This document shows, in pieces, positions 1 through 4,822 of a stretch of 7,374 nt of DNA (position 1 is its first letter; every line of letters begins with the position of its first letter). Below the pieces are notes generated by a model. The model saw only the letters and a program-made list of their open reading frames with translations. It was not told where the DNA came from and made no database searches. The stretch is from positions 5,252 to 12,625 of the forward strand of contig DANA01000057.1 of NCBI GenBank assembly GCA_002508495.1. The letters are read 5' to 3'. A program made the position numbers and the translations under genes. Source of the stretch: Methanoregula sp. UBA276. Its GTDB lineage: Archaea > Halobacteriota > Methanomicrobia > Methanomicrobiales > Methanospirillaceae.

Positions 1-38
1 TTTTCTTCTTCGGTAAATCCATTGTTCACAAGTTTTAA

Positions 39-46
39 TTTATAAA
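39..46. promoter_or_regulatory. TATA-like box, direction ambiguous
   Basis: TTTATAAA lies in an A/T-rich context and resembles the archaeal TATA element. It is its own reverse complement, so it could serve either strand. Read rightward, transcription would start near 70, giving a leader of about 20 nt before the Shine-Dalgarno-like sequence at 91-99. Read leftward, the start would fall near 16, so the driven gene would begin outside the window; the candidate start codons at 29 and 22 lie too close to the box to fit. No factor B recognition element is clear on either side. Confidence 0.3.
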
Positions 47-81
47 CTTTCTCCAAAAACGGACATCTTTCGCAGAATAAC

Positions 82-99
82 TTCCTAAAAAAGGAGGAA
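82..99 (+). promoter_or_regulatory. Strong Shine-Dalgarno-like sequence in a small inverted repeat
   Basis: AAGGAGGAA (91-99) is close to an ideal archaeal ribosome binding site, yet no recognisable gene follows. The nearest start is GTG at 110, 12 nt downstream, opening only a 42-codon frame. TTCCT at 82-86 can pair with AGGAA at 95-99, which would mask the site in RNA. Read on the minus strand, the same stretch gives a T6 tract (92-87) between CC and AGG, which could instead be a leftward terminator. The sequence does not decide between these readings. Confidence 0.25.
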
Positions 100-110
100 T
101 TTCATAAAAG

Positions 111-171
111 TGCGGCGGGATTGTCAGACATTTGGACGACATTTGGCATACTGTGGTGTATCCCCGCCGCA
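111..171. repeat. Long-range GC-rich inverted repeat
   Basis: TGCGGCGGG at 111-119 is perfectly complementary to CCCGCCGCA at 163-171. Skipping C162, the pairing continues for two more A-T pairs. The arms enclose about 43 nt that contain their own short palindrome (TGTC-A-GACA, 122-130) and a tandem repeat (127-146). This could be the closing stem of a structured RNA or a pair of protein half-sites. No named RNA family was recognised. Confidence 0.4.
127..146. repeat. Tandem repeat of GACATTTGG, 11-bp period
   Basis: GACATTTGG occurs at 127-135 and again at 138-146, separated by two bases. The 11-bp period places the two copies on nearly the same face of the helix, as expected of adjacent binding sites for a DNA-binding protein. 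With only two short copies, chance or simple duplication remains possible. Confidence 0.4.
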
Positions 172-315
172 ACCCCGTTTCTTTTCCGACACCCGTATGG
201 TGCCGGGACAATTATTCCCCTGGTTCTTTTCCGGGTAACAGGGCATCCGTTCCCTCATTGGCGTACTGCGGTCTATTAAAGGGAGAATTCCCGTGCAGGG
301 TTGAGATTTGGTGAA

Positions 316-531
316 CTACGAACAGATTACCTTGCAGTTCTGCCCGCCAAAGGATGATGCGTGACAGATTTCCCTGCAGTTCAATCCCCGGTTCTCCGGA
401 GGATTATCTGCTGGTATTGGTGATGATTCCAGGCAATACCCCCCGATACCAAGGATCGTTCCCGCGATTGCCAGGACCACAATACAGATGACAAGATTTC
501 GGAGTGCATCCGGTTGGCCGGTATGTGTCAT
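316..531 (-). CDS. Small single-pass membrane protein with CX3C-X9-CX3C cysteines
   Basis: This frame encodes 71 residues. A short polar N-terminus (1-12) is followed by one strong hydrophobic segment (about 13-34, LVICIVVLAIAGTILGIGG), a Pro/Asn-rich linker (35-50), and a cysteine-rich tail in which C52, C56, C66 and C70 form CX3C-X9-CX3C. The tail looks duplicated: NCREIC and NCKVIC share the pattern NC[RK]xIC. Codon choice (ATC, GTC, GCA, GGG, CGG) matches the neighbouring genes, which is the main reason to call it coding. The Cys before the linker (C33) follows Tyr, so it is not a good lipobox. The Shine-Dalgarno signal is weak (GAGTG before the ATG), and a TATA-like TTTATTTAAA at about 543-552 lies rather close to the start. 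ychF ends 97 bp upstream on the same strand. I do not recognise the family; a disulfide-bonded or metal-binding tail outside the membrane is an inference. It could still be a chance frame. Confidence 0.55.
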   Translation of the reverse strand: MTHTGQPDALRNLVICIVVLAIAGTILGIGGYCLESSPIPADNPPENRGLNCREICHASSFGGQNCKVICS

Positions 532-606
532 ACTGCACTCTGTTTAAATAAATCCCTGATAACGGTTTCCCTTTTCGTGCAATCCGCACGGAACGGGGTC
601 TTCTCC

Positions 607-624
607 AAAAAAAGATACGAAAAA
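607..624 (-). terminator. Oligo-T terminator after ychF
   Basis: On the minus strand, immediately after the ychF stop codon, there is a T5 tract (624-620), then a short spacer, then a T7 tract (613-607). Consecutive T-tracts without a required hairpin are the usual archaeal termination signal. This would separate ychF from the small membrane protein gene downstream. Confidence 0.55.
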
Positions 625-628
625 CCGC

Positions 629-1798
629 TCACTTTGCAGCAGAGACGATCTTGATGATGTCCCCGTTCTTGAGGACATGATTCTCCTTGATCCGCATTTT
701 TGTACGGGCATCGACCGCATACAAAAACCCCTTACCGATATCCGTGTGAACCTGGAAAGCAAGATCGTGCGGAGTGGAACCGTTCCGCATCAGGAACGCA
801 TCGGGCAGAACATCCCCCTGCTTGTTGCAGTAGTGGTTCTCATCCTCCACCGGGTACACGATAATCATATCAAGCAACTCGAAGACCGCGCGGTTGATTG
901 CCTGCTGGACACCGGTGCCCTTGCACTGCTTCATGACTTCTGCAATCTTTGCAAGTCCGGCCTTCTGCGCCGGGGAGAGGGATCCTTCGTTTGCAATCGT
1001 AAATGTTTCATCACCCGGCAGGTATTGCACAACATTTGCCGCAGCAGCGTTGCGGAGGGCGAGTTCGGACGCGGCACTTGCAAACGCGACGTTCTGTTCT
1101 GCAAGCTTCTGCCGGAGTGCTTCCGGCGCCTCGTCGAACTTGTTCCCGACAACAAGCATCGGTTTTGAGATCTTCACAATCGTTGCACAGAACGCAACAA
1201 GATCCTCCATCTTTGCGTGCACCAGGTCCAGTTTCAGCGCAAGCTCGGCATCCCGGACATCCTCCGGGGTGATCCCAAGACCGGTGAAGGTGTCAGCGAT
1301 CGCCTGGTAGATCGAGAAACCCTTGACCTGCGCCTGCCGGTTCAGCCGGGCCCAGTGTTTGTCAAGGATCCCGTACACCCACATGGTCATCTCGAACCCG
1401 AGGAATTCCACATCCTTTGCCGGGTCGTGGCTGCCCACGCCAACCGGGTTGCCCTCGCTGTCCGTGCTGCCGCTTGCATCGATGACATGCAGGATCGCAT
1501 TTGCCTGCCGGAGATGGTCGAGGAACTGGTTACCCAGCCCCTTTCCCTTATGCGCGTCGGGGACAAGCCCGGCTACATCGATGAGATTCACCGGAATGAA
1601 CCGGTTGCCGTTCACGCAGTGTTTGCATTTGACCGGCAGGTCGGCACAGGCACATTTCTGCCGCACGTACGCGACGCCGAAGTTCGGGTTTATGGTCGTG
1701 AACGGGTAGTTGGCTATCTCGGCATTCGCCATGGTCGCAGCTTTAAAGAATGTCGATTTCCCGCAATTGGGCTTTCCGGCAAGGGCAAGAGTCATCAT
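629..1798 (-). CDS. ychF: Archaeal YchF/OLA1-type GTP-binding protein with TGS domain
   Basis: This is a translation-associated P-loop GTPase of the Obg/YchF family, about 389 residues and of normal family length. Visible motifs are the G1 P-loop GKPNCGKST (8-16), the G3 region DVAGLVPDAHKGKGLGNQFL (74-93), the G4 motif NKFD (219-222), and a C-terminal TGS domain (about 313-389, ending in KNGDIIKIV). Bacterial YchF and eukaryotic OLA1 carry NxxE at G4 and prefer ATP; NKxD here predicts GTP specificity despite the common name 'redox-regulated ATPase'. Between G1 and G3 is a cysteine cluster (C49, C51, C58, C61) of the kind I recall from archaeal homologues, possibly a metal site. The frame stays open up to an ATG at 1873, but that extension runs through an inverted repeat and would put 25 extra residues before the P-loop. 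ATG at 1798 has GAGGAA six nt upstream and places the P-loop near residue 8; ATG at 1795 is also possible. Confidence 0.93.
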   Translation of the reverse strand: MMTLALAGKPNCGKSTFFKAATMANAEIANYPFTTINPNFGVAYVRQKCACADLPVKCKHCVNGNRFIPVNLIDVAGLVPDAHKGKGLGNQFLDHLRQANAILHVIDASGSTDSEGNPVGVGSHDPAKDVEFLGFEMTMWVYGILDKHWARLNRQAQVKGFSIYQAIADTFTGLGITPEDVRDAELALKLDLVHAKMEDLVAFCATIVKISKPMLVVGNKFDEAPEALRQKLAEQNVAFASAASELALRNAAAANVVQYLPGDETFTIANEGSLSPAQKAGLAKIAEVMKQCKGTGVQQAINRAVFELLDMIIVYPVEDENHYCNKQGDVLPDAFLMRNGSTPHDLAFQVHTDIGKGFLYAVDARTKMRIKENHVLKNGDIIKIVSAAK

Positions 1799-1804
1799 GA
1801 TGTG

Positions 1805-1810
1805 TTCCTC
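1805..1810 (-). promoter_or_regulatory. Ribosome binding site that fixes the ychF start
   Basis: On the minus strand GAGGAA is followed by six bases and then two consecutive ATG codons (1798 and 1795). The upstream in-frame ATG at 1873 has no comparable site, so this supports the shorter protein. Confidence 0.65.
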
Positions 1811-1829
1811 ATAGGATGGAAAATAACCT

Positions 1830-1849
1830 GCCCGGCTTATTTGCCGGGC
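1830..1849. repeat. Perfect 7-bp inverted repeat in the ychF divergent spacer
   Basis: GCCCGGC (1830-1836) and GCCGGGC (1843-1849) flank a six-base A/T core, TTATTT. The element lies in the 97-bp spacer between ychF and the plus-strand PK-domain gene. Read toward ychF, the core is AAATAA and sits about 27 bp before position 1812, just upstream of the ychF ribosome binding site, which is the right distance for a TATA-type box. It may therefore be an operator overlapping the ychF promoter, or a hairpin in a leader RNA. The arms are too GC-rich for a typical archaeal terminator, and no T-tract follows. Confidence 0.5.
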
Positions 1850-1895
1850 GAAAACCTGACAAAGTTTTTCCATTCCCGCTTATTAAAGAGTACGT

Positions 1896-2486
1896 ATGAC
1901 GTTTACGGCAAAGAAGACCTATTATTTTGATACCCCGGGAAAGGCAAACTCTGCCGATGCTGCGCGTTTTTCTGTCGAGCGGGCAAAAGAGAACGGGATC
2001 ACTACCATTGTCGTGGCAAGCAGTTCCGGATCAACCGCGGAAATCTTTGCTGCTGCGGTGAACGGTACCGGGATCCAGCTCGTTGTCGTTACCCATGTTA
2101 TGGGATTCTCAAAGCCCGGCGAATGGGAGTTTGATATGGCGGTTGCGGAAAAGCTTCGCGGCGAGGGCGTGAAGATCATCACCGGTACCCACGCCCTCTC
2201 CGGCCTTGAACGTGCCATCTCCCGTTCACCCAAACTGGGCGGCAGTTCCCGCACTGAAGTCGTTGCCGAGACCCTCCGGAGGACGGTTGCCATCGGCCTC
2301 AAGGTTGCCGTGGAATGCGTCCTTATTGCTGCAGACCAGGGAGCAGTCGGCATCGACCGGGAAGTGGTTGCAGCCGGGGGAACGGCAACCGGGGCTGACA
2401 CGGTCTGTGTTATCCGCCCGGCGCATACGGCAAACTTCTTTGACCTGCAGGTACGGGAAATCGTTGCCATGCCCAGGAACCGGTGA
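1896..2486 (+). CDS. Stand-alone pyruvate kinase alpha/beta (C-terminal) domain protein
   Basis: This 196-residue protein matches in character the conserved archaeal/bacterial family of free-standing pyruvate kinase C-terminal-like domains (PK_C, Pfam PF02887; COG1751). It has alternating beta strands and helices, for example ITTIVVASSSGSTAEIF (35-51). The Ser/Thr-Gly-rich loop SSSGST (42-47) resembles the phosphate-binding loop that holds fructose 1,6-bisphosphate in pyruvate kinase. The catalytic TIM barrel and B domain are absent, so it cannot be a pyruvate kinase; ligand sensing or an unassigned enzymatic role is inference. It is soluble, with no signal or membrane segment. The start ATG at 1896 has only a weak upstream ribosome binding signal and may be leaderless, though no good TATA box was found. 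The stop is 2 nt before the most likely start of the next gene, so the two are probably co-transcribed and translationally coupled. Confidence 0.85.
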   Translation: MTFTAKKTYYFDTPGKANSADAARFSVERAKENGITTIVVASSSGSTAEIFAAAVNGTGIQLVVVTHVMGFSKPGEWEFDMAVAEKLRGEGVKIITGTHALSGLERAISRSPKLGGSSRTEVVAETLRRTVAIGLKVAVECVLIAADQGAVGIDREVVAAGGTATGADTVCVIRPAHTANFFDLQVREIVAMPRNR

Positions 2487-2488
2487 AC

Positions 2489-3328
2489 ATGGTCTTTGAA
2501 TCATTCCGGGAAGCGGTCCGGCTCCTCCGCCAGATGACAGTCCTCTGGATACCGGGAGGTGTCGGGGGACTCCTCCTTGCACTCATCTGGCTCCTCTACC
2601 ATTTCACCGGTGCGTTCTTTACCGGCCGCCTCATCATCCTCTTCGGGCTCCTTCTCCTGGTATTCATCGTCGGGATGCTTGTTGTCCTGCGGGAGCGGCA
2701 GGGCGACCTCCGTGCACTCATCAGCGGGGGGATCAGGTATTACTTCAGGGTCCTGCTGCCCTTTCTCGTCATCATCTTCACCATAGCAGTTGCCTTCATG
2801 CTGCTCATCGTAACTTTAGGGTTTGCCGGCATAACCCCGGACCCCCAGACGCTCAGCATCATCTTCCTCTGCGTCATTATTCCCGTCCTGATGCTGACAT
2901 ATTTCTTTGATTTGGCAGCGGTTGTTGAAGACCAGAAGGTCTTTGCGGCAGTCCAGCGGAGTGCCAGCTTGGTCTCTGCAAACGTGATGGAAGTCGTTGG
3001 GTTCTTTATCATGACCGCCCTTGCTGGTTTTGCCGTCATCTTCGGGCTCATGATGGTATGGGAGATCGCTCTCATCAACCAGCTCGAACCCCTGATGAAC
3101 TATACCGAAACCCAGATGGCAGCCCTGACACCTGGTGACCTGCTGGCACTGATCGGGCCGGAAGGGATCTGGGTAACGGCAGCCGTCCTCTTTGTCGGCG
3201 GGTTAATCCTCATTCCCCTGCTCTTCACCTACAAAGCGTGCTATTACCAAAAACTCGCCGGCCACACGTCACCGGAACAGAAGATAACCGGCGAATATGA
3301 CAGCAAAGGCCGCTGGTACAAATACTAA
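2489..3328 (+). CDS. Six-helix integral membrane protein of unknown function
   Basis: This is a 279-residue polytopic membrane protein. Hydrophobic segments fall at about 17-38, 44-66, 88-110, 122-140, 167-192 and 226-248, and a polar tail (about 255-279) is probably cytoplasmic. The loop DLAAVVEDQKVFAAVQRSAS (141-160), followed by LVSANVMEVVGFF, is the pattern of archaeal membrane proteins distantly similar to the glycerophosphodiester phosphodiesterase membrane domain (the DUF7847-type group); that assignment is from memory and moderate. No catalytic motif is visible. ATG 2489 is preferred because AGGAA (2475-2479) lies nine nt upstream; GTG 2483, overlapping the preceding stop as GTGA, is the alternative and adds two residues. 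It is likely translated in coupling with the PK-domain gene, whose product could act on or with it. A T6 tract follows the stop. Confidence 0.85.
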   Translation: MVFESFREAVRLLRQMTVLWIPGGVGGLLLALIWLLYHFTGAFFTGRLIILFGLLLLVFIVGMLVVLRERQGDLRALISGGIRYYFRVLLPFLVIIFTIAVAFMLLIVTLGFAGITPDPQTLSIIFLCVIIPVLMLTYFFDLAAVVEDQKVFAAVQRSASLVSANVMEVVGFFIMTALAGFAVIFGLMMVWEIALINQLEPLMNYTETQMAALTPGDLLALIGPEGIWVTAAVLFVGGLILIPLLFTYKACYYQKLAGHTSPEQKITGEYDSKGRWYKY

Positions 3329-3334
3329 TTTTTT
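3329..3334 (+). terminator. Oligo-T terminator of the PK-domain/membrane protein pair
   Basis: Six T residues follow the TAA stop directly. An oligo-T tract is sufficient for archaeal transcription termination, and this is a convergent gene end where termination is expected. No supporting hairpin is needed or evident immediately before it. Confidence 0.45.
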
Positions 3335-3366
3335 CCCGGTTCCCAATAAACCTGCACGGAACATCT

Positions 3367-3427
3367 GACCCGGCATTTCGGACAACATAAAACCGGGTCT
3401 GCTTCCGCATAACGCCGGCACCGGGTC
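3367..3427. repeat. Short direct and inverted repeats in the convergent spacer
   Basis: ACCGGGTC occurs twice in direct orientation (3392-3399 and 3420-3427). GACCCGG (3367-3373) can pair with either copy, giving two mutually exclusive 7-bp stems. They lie in the 145-bp spacer between two convergent genes and could help shape RNA 3' ends. The GC-rich words are short, so chance is not excluded. Confidence 0.3.
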
Positions 3428-3433
3428 CACTAT

Positions 3434-3471
3434 CTGATTTGCACCACTCACCCGATATCGGGCATAATCAG
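3434..3471. repeat. Palindrome CCCGATATCGGG with an outer inverted repeat
   Basis: CCCGATATCGGG (3451-3462) is a perfect 12-bp palindrome 11 bp beyond the stop of the DUF92 gene. Around it CTGATT (3434-3439) and AATCAG (3466-3471) form a second, outer inverted pair. The arrangement is asymmetric, with an 11-nt arm on one side and 3 nt on the other. It could be a 3'-end RNA structure of the leftward DUF92 transcript or a protein site. No strong T-tract follows on the minus strand. Confidence 0.4.
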
Positions 3472-3473
3472 GC

Positions 3474-4676
3474 TCACACGCTCAGGGCTGAGAATACCAG
3501 CACGGCAAAGATACCCCCGCCAAGCGTGGCGAGCAGATTGGTCCCGGCATTTCCCAAAAAGCCCCGGTTCTCCAGCGTGGCCCCGACAAGACTGTCAAGA
3601 TTGGTACCGACAAAGCCGGCAAGGGCGCAGATGACAGCCATCTCCGGAGTTATCATGCCAAGAAGGACGGCGACAACCGAAACGGCAAGACCTCCCAAAA
3701 ACGCGACCACTTCACCGGTTACCGTCACCCCGCCGTTTGTACCTATCGGAACCGGTTTTAACGTGGTGATGAGGCGCGGGATGCCCCCGGTGACACCAAC
3801 TTCGCTTGCCAGCGTGTCTGCTGCTGCCGTGGCAACACAGCCAACGTACATTACAATGAAGACCGGCTGCTGGAAGACCCCAAAGAGGACAGCAGCTGCA
3901 GCTGCAACGATCCCGTTGGCAAAAACATTGCGATAGCCCCGCGCCCCGCTCTGACCCTGTTCAACACCGATCCGTTTCTTGTAGCTGTACTTGTACTTGG
4001 TTGCTGCCGAACCAAGGATGAAGAACGCCAGCATCACGATGAACCAGCGGACATCGGCAAAGACCACAAGGATGATACCGACAAGGGCAGCAGAGAAGAG
4101 ACCGGTGAGGTCGGCAGTCCGTGCACGGAAGGCAAAGTAACCGAAGGTAAACCCGACGATCACCGCAGCAACTACCATCTGGAGGTCGGCCTGGTAATTG
4201 AGCTCCTGGATAAGCCACATGGTCATGGCGATACCGATCCCCTCGATCATCAGCGAGTCCTCGAATTTCAGGAGGATGACCTTGAGGAGGACCGCAGCGA
4301 TGATGCCAAAGATGATGGTCAAAAATTCCATCTCCTGCAGGTATGCCATGACGAGCATGCCGGCCCATGCCGTGGAGATGATGTAGTACAGGTATGTATT
4401 GAGGTCATCGGCCCGGTTCCGGAAGACCAGCTCGCCCAGCACGAGCATAGCAAGGGTCGTGGCAAAGACAAAGAAGGGTAAAAGGCCGATCCCATAGAGA
4501 GCAGCAAGCACGCAGAACGTGTAGGTGAGATACCTGGTTGCAAAGAACCGCATCAGGATGAGCGCGTACAGGATGACGACAAGGGCAAGCAGCCAGGGCG
4601 GATCCACGTACGGGCCGGCGAGAGTGGCACCACCCACCAGTAATGCCGCATACCCAAGAGCCGGCTGTCGCTGCAT
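3474..4676 (-). CDS. DUF92 integral membrane protein (TIGR00297 / VTE6-like)
   Basis: This is a 400-residue, highly hydrophobic multi-pass protein. The C-terminal half (about 165-395) is a DUF92 domain (Pfam PF01940) with its conserved features: GSAATKYKYSYKK (222-234) leading into ARGYRNVFANG, then ADTLASEVG (286-294), VPIGTNGGVT (309-318) and GTNLDSLVGATLENRG (357-372). The N-terminal 165 residues add several membrane helices. The plant DUF92 protein VTE6 phosphorylates phytyl phosphate, and related proteins act on polyprenols. By analogy this one may phosphorylate an isoprenoid (phosphate) in archaeal lipid metabolism, but the substrate is inference. ATG 4676 is the first start in the frame and opens directly into a hydrophobic stretch. 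No clear Shine-Dalgarno sequence precedes it, so the mRNA may be leaderless. The gene is divergent from valS and convergent with the upstream membrane protein gene. Confidence 0.88.
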   Translation of the reverse strand: MQRQPALGYAALLVGGATLAGPYVDPPWLLALVVILYALILMRFFATRYLTYTFCVLAALYGIGLLPFFVFATTLAMLVLGELVFRNRADDLNTYLYYIISTAWAGMLVMAYLQEMEFLTIIFGIIAAVLLKVILLKFEDSLMIEGIGIAMTMWLIQELNYQADLQMVVAAVIVGFTFGYFAFRARTADLTGLFSAALVGIILVVFADVRWFIVMLAFFILGSAATKYKYSYKKRIGVEQGQSGARGYRNVFANGIVAAAAAVLFGVFQQPVFIVMYVGCVATAAADTLASEVGVTGGIPRLITTLKPVPIGTNGGVTVTGEVVAFLGGLAVSVVAVLLGMITPEMAVICALAGFVGTNLDSLVGATLENRGFLGNAGTNLLATLGGGIFAVLVFSALSV

Positions 4677-4745
4677 TGGTCAGTACTTGGCGGTTATGGT
4701 AGAAAAGCGTTTTATCCTGTTCCACCGGCCTTCTACACCCGGGAA

Positions 4746-4770
4746 TCTCCCTCCCGTCCGGTGAGGGAGA
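4746..4770. repeat. 8-bp inverted repeat in the DUF92/valS divergent spacer
   Basis: TCTCCCTC (4746-4753) and GAGGGAGA (4763-4770) are perfect complements around a 9-nt spacer. The element is 19 bp upstream of the valS TATA box and about 70 bp upstream of the DUF92 start. If valS is leaderless it lies outside the transcript, so a DNA operator or activator site is more likely than an RNA hairpin. No T-box-like or attenuator structure is seen. Confidence 0.45.
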
Positions 4771-4788
4771 ACTAGCCGCGATACGATC

Positions 4789-4802
4789 AGTATATTTTAT
4801 CC
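4789..4802 (+). promoter_or_regulatory. TATA-box promoter of valS
   Basis: TATATTTTAT (4791-4800) is a good archaeal TATA element. Its centre, near 4795, is about 27 bp before the ATG at 4823, the usual distance from TATA centre to transcription start. The sequence between them has no Shine-Dalgarno motif. Together these predict a leaderless valS mRNA starting at or within a few bases of the A of the ATG. Confidence 0.65.
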
Positions 4803-4822
4803 AAGAACCAACCTTCTCCCGA

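Larger units (their letters stand above)
1..315. other. Intergenic region with no convincing gene
   Basis: No open frame here has convincing protein character. The longest plus-strand frames are a TTG-start 60-codon frame (132-314) and a GTG-start 42-codon frame (110-238). Neither resembles a known family, and neither has the codon character of the neighbours. The region does hold structure: a palindromic TATA-like box (39-46), an A6 tract inside a strong Shine-Dalgarno-like sequence (about 87-99), a 9-bp inverted repeat with distant arms (111-119 and 163-171), and a GACATTTGG tandem repeat. The first 30 bases could on the minus strand be the start of a leftward gene (GTG at 29 or ATG at 22), but only a handful of codons are visible. 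The region is A/T-rich on the left and mixed on the right, as expected for an archaeal regulatory spacer or a small RNA locus. Confidence 0.6.

Noticed and set aside
132..314. 60-residue TTG-start frame
   Set aside because: It has a rare start codon without a nearby ribosome binding site, and the Pro/Ser/Trp-rich sequence shows no family resemblance and no coding-like codon use.
420..426. GTGATGA resembling box C of a C/D guide RNA
   Set aside because: No CTGA box D lies within the expected distance downstream, and the site is antisense to the small membrane protein gene.
404..589. 61-residue minus-strand frame overlapping the small membrane protein
   Set aside because: It overlaps the better frame at 316-531, has basic, mixed composition, and lacks a hydrophobic segment or motif.
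1799..1873. N-terminal extension of ychF to ATG 1873
   Set aside because: The extension has no ribosome binding site, crosses a perfect inverted repeat and adds residues not expected before the P-loop. GAGGAA precedes ATG 1798 at good spacing.
1217..1930. 237-residue plus-strand frame opposite ychF
   Set aside because: It is antisense to the conserved G-domain of ychF and runs on through the intergenic inverted repeat into the PK-domain gene; no family resemblance.
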